This document shows, piece by piece, positions 1-11,000 of a stretch of DNA of 64,000 nt (positions within the stretch are counted from its first letter, which is position 1; each line of letters begins with the position of its first letter). The DNA lies in contig KB722737.1 in assembly GCA_000349905.1 (NCBI GenBank), forward strand, positions 581,327-645,326, read 5' to 3'. The stretch is from Volvariella volvacea V23 (lineage: Eukaryota > Basidiomycota > Agaricomycetes > Agaricales > Pluteaceae). Made by a program: the position numbers and the translations under genes. Below the pieces are notes generated by a model. It saw only the letters and a program-made list of their open reading frames with translations, did no database searches and had not been told where the DNA came from.

Positions 1-1307
1 GCAAGATAGACAGCCTGGCGAATGATGTCGAGTTCATTGATCTTGAGGGGGGAACTATCGCGTTCGTAGATTCACCATCCACGGGCAGCATTGAGCTAAT
101 TTGTCTTGCAGGCCTGCTCTCTTGAGCTACGGCAGTCCACTGGCACTCGAACACATCCAGGGAGAGAAATCAACGAAGGATGGTGTTGTCCCTGATCCCT
201 TGACTCAAAGTGTCCCAAGCATCCTCGGAGAGGGGCCTGTTATTAAGGCCGCTGATGGTCTTCAGTTTGCTGCTCGCGACTCCCTGTTCGTTAGATTTCT
301 GGTACTGCTTCAAAATGCTTAGCTGATGAACTCCTAGATATGCTTACCGATCTGGTGTAACCACTGGCGTTACTGCTCCAACGACCCATGGTTTCCTTTC
401 TGGACTGAGTGTTGCCTTTGACACTGGGGCTCCTCATCGCTTAGTTGAAGGTGCCGTGGTCCAAGAGGTTGCTGCTATTCACGTATCCATCGGCCCGTCT
501 ACGCCAAGCGTAAGCACTCAAATCAGCGCCTTGAGAAGACTGCTTTCAGGTGAAGCTAGTGGAGAGTTAGGTGTCCGCTTCAAGGAGGTGGTCGAGGTAC
601 TTCCGAACTTCCTCCCACTGTCTTTGTTATTGGGCTCAAATCTATCAAATTTGTTAGGGAAAGCTACCTCTGGTCGTAGAAGTACAAAGCGCGGACATCA
701 TGGCATCTTTGATCCATCTCAAGCAAGAGATCGAAGCCAAGACTAAGACAGCTATCCGGTTGACCTTCAGTGGAGCAGCTGAAGCCCACCTGATCGCTAA
801 GGAAATTGGCAAGGCAGGCGTCGGTGTTATCCTTACACCTTCCCGTCCATTCCCAGCTAAGTGGGAATCACGAAGGATGTAAGTTTCTCGTCTTCTCCCT
901 GTGTCTGCGAATGAAACTGATCCTGTTGTATAGCCTTCCCGGTCCTCCACTTACTGAGACTAGCGCGATTGCTACACTCATCGAGCACAACGTTACTGTC
1001 GGAATCGGAATCGAGGAGCAATGGAGTGCCAGAAACTTGCGGTTTGACGTTGCTTGGGTGCGCAATTCACTTCGCTTATATCTCATGCTGTCGTCCTGAA
1101 ACTTGCCATTAGGCCGCTCTCGAGGCCGGCGGCCGTATCAGCAGGGCAGAGGCTCTGGCCCTTGCATCCATTAACCTCGAAACGCTGCTCGGTGTAGAGA
1201 CCACTGAGGTAGACCATGTTGTCACCAAGGGTGGCTCCTTCCTCGGGTTTGATGGAAAGGTTATTGGGGTCGTTTCTGGACGACGGGGAACGGTTGAATT
1301 GAATTGA
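1..1307 (+). CDS. Amidohydrolase-family protein (imidazolonepropionase/CE9-like), 5' truncated
   Basis: C-terminal part of a multi-exon metal-dependent amidohydrolase; the N-terminus lies beyond the left edge. Coding blocks join across short introns: one ending near 68, one starting after an AG near 111 (GLLSYGSPLALEHIQGE), one from about 341 (SGVTTGVTAPTTHGFLSGLS), then 660-880, 930-1060 and 1110-1307. The order 'S-G-V-T-T-G-V-T-A-P' then a late block EAGGRISRAEALALASIN followed by a G-x-x-x-L-G-F-D-G-K-V end is typical of fungal amidohydrolases often labelled carbohydrate esterase 9 or imidazolonepropionase-like. The metal-binding HxH motif expected in the N-terminal part is not in view. 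Family assignment is fairly safe; substrate is unknown. Stop TGA at 1305-1307, tail to tail with the deacetylase gene. Confidence 0.7.
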
Positions 1308-1584
1308 TTCAGATATCTAGATGTAATGGGGCGTGATCTACTCTGTTCTTCATACAGCACGGGATTCTGGGAGAAAAATGTCAACCATAGTAGTGTCAGG
1401 ATGCTGTTATCACATCCTTCGAGCTGCCCAGAAACGTTCCAGTTGTTCTCCATCGTCAAGTCAAAGAAGGGAAATAGGCTGTAAGTGAATGCAATGATTC
1501 ACATAGTTGATACAGCCGTAAAAGTATAGAATTGCTAGATGTATTATCGACAGCGAAGTATGATGGTATGCACAAGGCCTGGGC

Positions 1585-4503
1585 TTAAGTCATGGTGAGA
1601 TTGTTGGGGCGTGGTGTTCTGTTGCTTGGAGGATGCCGGTCCAATTCCTCTTTGATATATTGTGCAATACCCGCCAATGCCTTTGTGACTAACTTGACGG
1701 GCTGGGCTTCGTCTATGACAATGCCGCAGGGTGAGATAATTAGCATCTTCGGCAATTTGCACTTACCTATGGGGACTAGGTGTCCGTGTTTTCGGAGATC
1801 CTTAGGTTTAACATCAGGTCCTAGTGTCGGGTGCGTCGCGGGCAACACAACGAAGGAGTGCTAGCGAGCGTGCACGTAGATACTTAGAAGGCTGGTTGTG
1901 CATCGCAGAGCTGAGCACTAACCTTGGCATACCAAGAACGGAGATCATCAGATGTCTTGGGCACTGCAGGAACTTTGGAGTGACCGACCACTTGAATCAC
2001 TGCCTTGACTTTTTTGAGAGCAGAAGTAGCTAGCGATCTTTGGTTAGTGCGGCTACGTGCAGAGCCTTCATAGATGAGGACGTACTACGCCGTTCCAAGA
2101 GATCCACCAATGGCTGGCAACCAGGCCCATGACCAATAAAGATGACATGTTCCGCGTTTGAAAGCCTGTGGGGGTGGGCATGGATGAATAAAGGGTGTGG
2201 GTAACAACGGACGGTACGGACTGAATATAATTATCCCAGAGATATGTTACGACATCTCCACCAATATCAACATTCTTTCTTGTCCGCTTATGACCGACCA
2301 TCACGTCAGAAAGATTGATATCTACACAGATGTGAAACTACAACTGACCGACGGCTGTTGATATTGAACAGGGGCAGGTTTGGGGAACAAATTTGCATCT
2401 AGTAAGGCGTATCCTGCTGATTTGATCCACTCGATCAACTCTTTGGAAGAGTCTATCTGGCAGAGATTTAGTATTGATGGTTCAAATTTCAGAAAGATGG
2501 CATAAACTTACCAGATAGGATCGTTGGAGCTGAACGTCACATGTTAGCGACGATTCCAATTCAAGGCGAAGGTTGCCACTGGGATGCACTTAGGCGGAGC
2601 CACAAGGACGTACATATGGACTCACAATTCATGAACAAAGAATATTAAGATGTTGTTCTCGAAAATATCCGGACTATCACCCGATGAGACATAATTAAGC
2701 AGACCTGGTGAGCACTTACGTGCACATGATCTGAGAGGAAAATCGTTGTTCTTGCTCCAGGTTCAATAACGGGACTTGCATCATTTGGTACGTAGTATAT
2801 AAGTAATGCTGTCGATGTGCCTTCAGTATCTCTGGTATCGAGAATGAAATAGACTCGAAGGCTGCAATAAATGTTAAGTGGTGAACTTTGCGAGGGATAT
2901 CTTGACCAACTTTCGCGGGGTTCACAAGCCTTAGGATCGACACTCTTCCAGTATTTGCTCTGTTCGCGGGCAACCAACCACACGGTTTCTGTGGCGGCCT
3001 CGCTCGCTACCATAGGAGGCAATTCCGGTGGTGCTTCACCAAGAAGAACTTTCGTAACGGCCAGGGCTGAGTCACATATTGCATCGAGATTGTAACCTCC
3101 CTGATTGAACTTTTAGTCTACCGTATTTGAACGCAGAAAACCATGTCACCTCAAGTGCCACTACCAGGCGACCACCGGCGAGACCAGACAGCATATGTGT
3201 CATATGAGCATATCCAGTGGGGGTTACTTCACATTCACCGAGTTCATCGCCTTTTGCTGCATCGAACCCTGCAGATACTACAGAAAACAGTCAGAAGAAT
3301 GGCCACATAAGTGTGCTACACGCATTCTTACTAATAACTAATTCGGGTGCAAATTCCATTGCAATAGGCATAATCACTTTTTGGAATGCATGTATATAGT
3401 CGGCATCATCCATTCCTGCTTCAGGCCAGGGAACATTCACGGAACTGCAACAGTTGTGATTTGGCAATTAAGAAGTTACAAATGACTTACTATCCTAAGC
3501 CATCCCCCTCCCCACAAGATTGCATCCCTCCAAATGGTCCACAAGGGTAAAAGGTTCCTTGTTCATACCGATGAATGGACATATACAACACCGAGGGGTC
3601 ACCGTTGAATGCACGTTGTGTTCCATTTCCTATGTACCACGAAGGGGACGGATTCTCTAGATTTGAGTTGTAAGAGACGAAGCACCGTACGTACCATGAT
3701 GGACGTCCCTGCAAGGCAAGATTGGTATACTGTGTCCAACGAATTGGTGTGTGATCCTTACCAGTCTAGAATAAGTATTCTTTTTATAGGCGTTAGCTGT
3801 TGAACTACTTTAGCTGCCACGGCAACATTATTAAAGAAGCAGAATCCCATGTGTTCCTCGGGTTCAGCGTGGTGCCCAGGTGGACGCACAATGGCGAAGG
3901 TCTTTCTTAATTCACCACGAGCAACAGCGAGACAGGCTTCGATTACACCCCCACAGCTCAACATGGCAGCTCTTGTAGTCCCTGACATGACATATAACGA
4001 CAATTGCTCGTAATATTCTTCGGAATTGACACGATCCTGTTCCGACATGTCTAGAACGTAGTTGAGTCAATAGTCAGTTCTACTTATCACTGCTTAGGCA
4101 AGGGCACATGATCAAAGCAGGCCGTGTGCCCAGGCTCACATTGTATTGCTTGAACTTTATCCCAGTGATCCTCACTATGCACAAGAAGGACTTCCTCTTT
4201 GCGAACTAATCGAATGGGTATCCATTTCATCTTCTCAGCGTAATGGGCTGTAACAATAGTCCTCATGATTCGGGTGATACGCTGAGGTGTTTCAGGGTGT
4301 TGACGCTCGGAATAATGGGAAGTCATCTCGGAGGAGTAAACATAACCGACAGTATGATCTGTGGCACGGAGGGGCACCGACGAAGCTCGAGGCCTGGGTG
4401 GTTGCTCAAGCTGCGGTTGCCATACGGAGTTTGATTCCTGCGGAGGCTGGGCGTCGACCTCCATTTCAGCGACATTGCTCGTGCTTGTGGGGTCTGTAGC
4501 CAT
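1585..4503 (-). CDS. Class II histone deacetylase, Hda1/Clr3 type, with C-terminal Arb2 domain
   Basis: Zinc-dependent lysine deacetylase acting on histone tails in silencing. Exon 1 (4503 to about 4090) has an acidic/Pro N-terminus, then the family's start ([15 protein letters not shown]). The next exon carries the active-site motif [21 protein letters not shown] 14-nt exon at 3695-3708 supplies most of DWDVHHG, holding Asp and His zinc ligands, and is followed by [20 protein letters not shown]. Later exons give [20 protein letters not shown], an SAGFDAA block and [15 protein letters not shown]. After the catalytic domain, exons between about 2300 and 1585 read [20 protein letters not shown] and end in the Arb2-like tail typical of Hda1/Clr3. 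Stop TAA at 1585-1587. All catalytic elements look intact, so I read it as functional. Intron positions near 2400-2700 are approximate. Confidence 0.9.
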
Positions 4504-5050
4504 CCCGAACGCGAAGGATTGGAAGCAGAAGAGTGGCCGTCGTATTTGTACTTGTTATTCGTATCACGGCAATATACTTGTGATATTCATTTATGAGGAC
4601 TGGCCAAGGGCATCACAATCTAGGGCTCTGCCAGGCATCTGAGGCTGAACAAACTATGCGAGCATAGCTGTGCTAGATACTCAGCCTTGGGAGCAAGATT
4701 TCCTGTCGTGTGTATAATTTTAGTGCGCAGTGCTCGGAGGGCGTTTGCCAAGTCCGAGACCCCCTAGCCAATCCCAGTTTGCATACAGTCGAGATTTATC
4801 GACCATCCAGATTTACGGCAGTGGTGTTATCGAAGACGTTCCGACTGTGGGGGTCCTGATGGACAGCGGACACATCATCAGTCGAATTTGAGTGTCAAAC
4901 GATCCCGGGCTGTGTTGCTCAGTGAGCCTCATCATCAACAATGCCATAGCCTTATATTCTTCCTACACCAATTAAACAAGACCAATCCGGTCTTTCGCTC
5001 TATCCACAGCCCTACCCCACCTCTACGCCCGAACCGTATCCAATAACTCG
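4504..5050. promoter_or_regulatory. Divergent intergenic region, HDAC / tetraspan gene
   Basis: About 550 bases between two divergently transcribed genes, so it presumably holds both promoters. Short open frames here have no recognisable protein features. A pyrimidine-rich stretch (about 4980-5040) runs up to the ATG at 5051, as is common in fungal 5' leaders. I see no clear TATA box or named operator. Confidence 0.4.
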
Positions 5051-6173
5051 ATGGCCTCCGCGATTGGGAGACTATGTTTCGATAAGAAGAAATTCTGTTG
5101 CTGCTTGCCCGTTAGGATAGGCGTCATCATAATGTCAGCGATAGGGATGCTGCTTGCGGGACTGTTGATGATAGTTATCTGGTTTGAGGTTTCAAGTGAG
5201 CAACTTATTTCCTTGGATGTATCACCTACGCTCATGGCATGCTTACAGGTAATCACACTATGGAGAAGGAAAACCGCATAGCGTTCATCATCGCAGGATT
5301 GGTGGAGACCCTCCTCTTCGTTGCGTCAATCCTGGGGTATGTGGATACCTATTCTCCGTTTTGATCTGTGTGTACCCTTTCTCCCCTTTCCCAGATTCGT
5401 TGGTGCAGTCGTGCGGAAGCAGACCTTCGTGCAGGCGTATGCCTATATAATATACTTCCACTTTTTCCTCAATCTAGGGGTCGCGATCTATTTTTTGTAT
5501 GTTATAACACGTGTTGGCCAAAACGCTGCAATGGTAGCGTGCCTAGAGACCATCCAGAATGAAGACGCTGAGGACCAATGCGTAGACCTACTGAAAATAG
5601 CCAAGGCTGTCTACATCGTTGTATCAACGATAGTCATACTGACCGAAATGTGTAAGGTTGCTGGTTTATTGTCAATTTCGGAGCTGAATTCTCTTTACAG
5701 ATGGCGCTATAATCGTGGCACGTTATGTGCACCAAATCAAAGAGGAAAAGCGGAGGAAAAAGCGAGCCTCTCGTGCAATGGCATCCGAAAGTGGTGTCAG
5801 TCTACTACCTACTTCCCGTGGCCATATCCGACTCGATTCACAGAATCAATCTCTACTCCATTCGCGCGATCCCTCTGATGCATCCGAGTTCAACCCCTAC
5901 CAGGATGCTCCGAGCCACAGTTCAGAGTCAACAACTTACAGTCATGGTGATATTCCACCACCCATCGAAGTAGGCTATGGGGGTGGCTCTTGGACACATC
6001 AAGATATCACGAACGAGGAGAAGGCGAGGCTTAAGAGGCTGGAGGAGAGCGAGAGCAGCTCCTCTCGACACAGTGGGCATGACGCCAAAGCACCAGGGGG
6101 TCCTACGCCTCCGCTGCGAACACAATTATCCGAGGACCTTCCTCGGTATACATTATCCGATCGAAATGTTTGA
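5051..6173 (+). CDS. Four-helix membrane protein with Ser-rich cytosolic tail
   Basis: Starts MASAIGRLCFDKKKFCCCLP, a basic Cys-rich segment that could be lipidated. Four hydrophobic helices follow: VGVI-type helix 1 (about residues 22-46), helix 2 around IAFIIAGLVETLLFVASILG, helix 3 around IIYFHFFLNLGVAIYFLYVI and helix 4 around AVYIVVSTIVILTEM. A basic stretch (KEEKRRKKRASR) and a hydrophilic Ser/Pro/His tail of about 140 residues follow, ending SDRNV at the TAG. The joint TCA-A|GT-AAT removes an intron after WFEVS and creates an N-glycosylation sequon (SSNHT) in the first loop. Topology resembles fungal MARVEL/tetraspan-like proteins, but I do not recognise a named family. At least three introns. 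Confidence 0.7.
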
Positions 6174-6502
6174 GGCTATGACCTGCTTACCATGATCGCG
6201 TGTTGTCGCGCTGCAGGATGCTCCTCAAAATATCTAGCTGTGGTGTCCTATCATGTTGGGGTACCGATGTATCACTGTAACATAGAGTTTTGGAATTCCT
6301 GCCTATCTAATAGTAGTACAAACAATATGGGCTCTGTACGATAGAATCACAATCGTGCTCACCATTCATGAACACGGGCGTATTTGAGGTCGTTGCCATA
6401 CATGTGCAAAGTTTCCATTTCGCAGTCATAGTGTGTCTACTGACCATTAGGCCCTGGGTCCGGTGTGCTCCTCACAGTTGGTCGTCGACTCGTTTATATG
6501 TC
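6174..6502. other. Intergenic, no gene seen
   Basis: Roughly 330 bases between the tetraspan gene's stop and the DUF1746 start. I see only short open frames in introns or leaders of the next gene and no RNA gene. Confidence 0.4.
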
Positions 6503-7395
6503 ATGAGCATACGCCATCATGCACAACGAAAGCATATCATCCAGTCTGTGAGTTATCTGTTTCGTCAGTCTCTCTGGCTCACTACCAAGTGGCTGATTTC
6601 GGTGGACTGTAGCTCGACTCTTTACTCTACCAATTACATGTGCTTTCGTTCTTCATGGCTCCTGCGCTGTGGCCATTCATCTTCAGGCTCATTTATCAGC
6701 TGCAATGCTCAAAACCATTACAACTGGACCCAACGCGGTCGCTGCGCTATCTATTCTTCATTAGCGTTGCGTTCAATTCAGGAGCGTTGTGGGGGCATGC
6801 GGTCTATGGACAACCCGAAGGGAGGGCTGTCGTGCTCGACTTCGTCGGCTTGTGTGCGTCTCGAATCTCTTAAGCTGTATTTCAGATGAAGCTTAAGCTA
6901 CGAGCAGCATATGTCCCATCTAAGCTCCAATTGCTGTCACTCGATCTATTCATCTTATTCCTCCAGCTCTTGCTCGTCACAATATCGTACGAAACAGCCC
7001 TTTCACAAGGTGATACGGATACCCAAGATACGCTCCTCCCTGTCCCGTCGGTACCATTGTCAGACTCCCCGCCCCCATCGCCATCCTCCTTGTCGCCATC
7101 CTCTCCATTGCCAAGTCACCTCAAGACACCCTCGTCTCAACAGGGGCCGGAGTATATCATCGATGTCCGCCTTGCGCCCATCATAGAGCGCCTACGCAAT
7201 CCAGCTCCTCGACCCCGCGTTCCGCCATCCGATACTGGACTCCCATTACCCAACACAACACCATGGCCACTTCCTGCGGGAATGCGGCTGCTTATAAGAG
7301 CAAGTTCACAGATGCGGGCTGATGCCCGCAATGCCCAGGAAGATATGGCTGGACCTAGAGGAGAAAGAAGGGTGCCCGGTGCCATGCAGATATGA
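6503..7395 (+). CDS. DUF1746 (Dsc4-like) membrane protein
   Basis: Exon 1 begins MSIRHHAQRKHIIQ and splices at GTGAGT (about 6548) to an acceptor before CTCGACTCTTTACTC, giving QSLDSLLYQLHVLSFFMAPA. That is the diagnostic start of DUF1746 (a '(Q/R)SLDxLxYxLxxLS' helix). A second block is TRSLRYLFFISVAFNSGALW, a third EGRAVVLDFVG, then after another intron VPSKLQLLSLDLFILFLQLL. The last 120 residues are Pro/Ser-rich and probably disordered, ending RVPGAMQI. From memory, DUF1746 is the domain of the fission yeast Golgi Dsc E3 ligase subunit Dsc4, which would place it in SREBP/membrane quality control. That role is inferred from the family. Confidence 0.75.
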
Positions 7396-7545
7396 AGTCG
7401 TATTGGGAATTTAGAGACACTTCGCGTAATATTCAGGGATGTTGTCCTTGTTCGTTTTGCATTCAGTTAATTTAATTCTTTGGGATTTCTATCCAGCATC
7501 ATTGTGTATGATCTGTAATGCTACGCCTAGTAATGAACACTTCGT

Positions 7546-7799
7546 TCACCACTTCCGCTTCATCTGGTAATCTCATATGAATCCCCCGATACGTAGTTGA
7601 GGGGTAAACTAAATAGGCTTACAGCTTCTCGGAGGCATTGAGCGAATTTCTGGAATTCCTCTTTGCAAGCGTCCTTCCTCATGTCTGTGTAACTGGCGAC
7701 AATACACTTGCCATAAATCGAGGCTTGCTGTGTGCACGTTGCCGTGGAATGAAGCGCCAATCGTTTCAAAGGCTTGGAGGATTGGCTTATGGAACTCAT
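7546..7799 (-). CDS. Small twin-CX9C mitochondrial protein (NDUFAF8-like)
   Basis: A protein of about 66 residues encoded by two exons. Exon 1 (from ATG at 7797-7799) carries two exact CX9C motifs, CTQQASIYGKC and CKEEFQKFAQC, in the spacing of a CHCH hairpin. A donor GTAAGC after LREA joins to an 18-nt last exon at 7546-7563 (acceptor ACCAG), adding MKRKW and TGA. Twin CX9C proteins enter the intermembrane space by the Mia40/Erv1 disulfide relay. The motif pair and short C-terminal basic tail look most like the NDUFAF8 (complex I assembly) group. Other small CX9C factors cannot be excluded. Head to head with CSF1, about 265 bases apart. Confidence 0.72.
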
Positions 7800-8064
7800 T
7801 GAGGTAGTATTGAGGTCTAGTGCTCGACGCGGCTGCGTTCCAAAGTAGCTTAACCTCGATTAGTCAGCGACGTGTTTGGCTCTGGCAGGGCTTACTACAC
7901 CAAGCCAGATCACTCAGGCTGGTGAACGCCCTCATTGCTATGTTATAGACTTCGGACTGCAAGGCTTTCCAATTCATATCTGCATCTAGCACCCGCTCAC
8001 TGAATTCAATCTTCACGTTGAAGCAAAAACTCATTCGTTCGTTAGCATCTGAATCGCTTCTACC

Positions 8065-11000
8065 ATGGTGGATCCACTCCTGCTGGTCGCGTGCATATGC
8101 ATTGTTGTCGCGGTTTTGGCCTATTTCTTTTACTGGAACAGACTGCTTGGGTTTGTTCTCAGCTCTGCTATCAAGCTTATATTCTGGAACCAGGAGGCTT
8201 CTAGTATATGGGTGAACATTGGTTAGTTAATTGCTTCCATACTGTCTTAACGCCGTCTGACGTTATCAATCTAGGCTCGATACACTTTTCTCTACTCGCG
8301 GGCAGGGTGTTAATGAAGGACGTAACGTATCACTCCAGTAACCAGACAGTTAGAATCGTGAAGGCCAAACTGCAATGGAGGTATTGGATTCGAAGACCGA
8401 CCACGGAGGAAGAGATTGGGACTATGAGTATAGAGGACGAACGTACGTCTCATATGCATGCTAAACTACACATATCCTAATCTTGCTCCAGAGAAGGGTG
8501 CCAACCCTGCTTTGTCATGTCGAGTTCAGGTGTCCATCGAGGGATTCGAATGGTTCTTATATAACCGGACCGCTGCGTATGATGCAATCCTGGCTCAAAT
8601 GGAACAGGCAGACGATGGGAATGCAGATACCAGTAGACCAGCTTCAAGGTCTACGACTAGACGCGTTGGCCTTCGGAAGCCTACTATGCCGTCGAAAACG
8701 TCATTGCTCCCCGCCTCATTTGCCGGCAAGCCCTTGCAACTACCACTCTTCGTCAGGCGTTCTTTAGATTGGTTGAGGCATCAACTCCCGAACCTTGATC
8801 CAAAGGAATTATTACCACTAGGCATCGAGGTTTCGAAGGGCGCAATCATCTGCGGGAATATGACGACACCTAATTTGTTGGTGGCAGAGTTTGATAGGGC
8901 AGAAGGCACCTTTGGTGTTGTCAAGGTAGTGTGATTTCCGTTGTCACAGTACATGGAACTGAGGGCTACAAACAGTCCCGGTCAGAACATGACTACTACA
9001 AGCAGATGCTTGGGCTAAGTTATTATCATGCCTCTATTCGTCTCGTAGCCAACGACAAGTATGTGCAAGACCACGATATGGCTGACTTCGGAGATTTGCT
9101 GCAGTCTTTCATCAAGGAGTGAGTGGATGTGCATCATACCTGTGCCTCTCTGATGTAGTCGTGCTCTACAGACACGCTCAAATCCCAGAACACCGCAATG
9201 ACACGGCATCATTCCGCTTGTTCTCCAAAGTCTGGCGACAGCTGAAGTTAGGCCAGACTACAGAGGATTATGCCAACAAATTTAAGCGGCCTAAGAAGGC
9301 AAAGAAGAATGCGGCAGACGAAATCCCATTGAGCGGAGACTTTACGATCATGGAATATGCCATTGAACGGAAAATCTTAGAGACACCCTTGCTTGAATTA
9401 TCCTACTACGCGGATGTTGTAGGTACTGTTCCGCCCTTCCCAGCTGATGGTTGGCACTCCACCACGGACTACGTCGGAAATGGTGATATCTCGCCTGAAT
9501 GGGGTTTGGACCTAGTGATTCGAGGGGGGATATTAAAATATGGCCCTTGGGCGGATCGACAGAGGTGAGTTGTACCGCAACTCAGATTGGTAAGGCATTT
9601 ATTTGGCCACAGGGTAGAGCTACAACGCACATTCTTTCCTCCTATTTATCGTGATGCCGTGCCTCCACCCCGTCTGCAACCAGGTGACAAGCGAGTATGG
9701 ACGGAAATGCGCTTTTTTGTGGAGCTACGGGACGAGACCGTGGTACAAATTCCATTTAGGGAGGCATCCAAGGTTTGTGCTAGCGAGTCTTATTCTTCTT
9801 CAGCTGATATTGTTGGGCTTTAGAACTGGCAATGGGATGGCCAGACAAAATCACCATTTCCACGACCCCGAAAGCGTGATCATGCCTACATCCATGTTAC
9901 TGCGGGTGACCGCTCTTCAATTAGTTATGTCATGCCCATGGTTCCTGGACCGCAAGGCTTTGAGTCCAGCTTGGAGGTGCATCTCGATACCATAGCTGTT
10001 ACCTCAAGCTTGAATGACATCCGCTTGGTCTCTGCTGAGACTTGCAGGGTGAGTTGACGCACATATAGCTAATGCCCTCGGCTGACACGACTGGATAGGT
10101 ACGATGCGATATGCCAGCACCGCTCAAGTGGAACGCTGAGCGGAAATGGACCATTGCTGTGAAGCTGAGGCAACCAGTCCTTTACCTTCTCCGCGACCAC
10201 ATCAATATGTTCACTGACTTGGGGAAGGATTGGGCATCCGGACCGCCAAACGATTACCTCCGTTACATTCCGATGACTTATACAATCGAATCAGAACTCC
10301 ACCATTATAATCTTCACTTGTATGTTAACGACCACAATATTATAGATAAACCCCTTCTTAATGAAGAAAATGGTTCGTTCCCTCCCACTTGTCGTGAACT
10401 TTACTGAGAACAGAGACATATAGCACTCTTAATACTCAAAGGACAGTACTTGAAAGCTGGTGCTACTGTTCCAGCCAACACGTTCAGGTCCGAGTCTACG
10501 ACTGTACCCTTTCATGTCAATTCCCCAGACATTGCCGTATACCTTTCTCTCCCACGATGGAATACCAATGCTTTGCATTCACCACCTGATGGAAACAACA
10601 TCGGCAAGATAGGCTCGTTTGCCATCGACGGATCATATCACTACTTTTCGGAAGTCCATCCAAATTATGTCGAGCAATTGAAGCTGAATTTCCATGTAAG
10701 GATTCCCGAATCTCAGTGATTCTACTTTTTGAAACCTTTAGTCAGGCCAGAAAACTTGTATTCAAGGCTGTTGGATGGTCGATTCGTTATTTCATGATTC
10801 TGAAGGATAACTATTTCGGGTCATTTACGCATTTTTCTACGCTTTCGGAGTACCTGAAAAATCGAAAAATGAAACGAATAGGGGATCCTATTGAAGCCAA
10901 ATATCGTGAAGGAAAAGTGAGCCCTTACTACTTCTGATTGACAAGGAATGTGCTCAACTCCCGGATAGTCAAATGTTTTTCAAGTGCAGATGTCTGTATT

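Noticed and set aside
6368..6889. 173-codon + strand frame
   Set aside because: Reads through the first intron of the DUF1746 gene in the wrong frame; the spliced frame matches the family.
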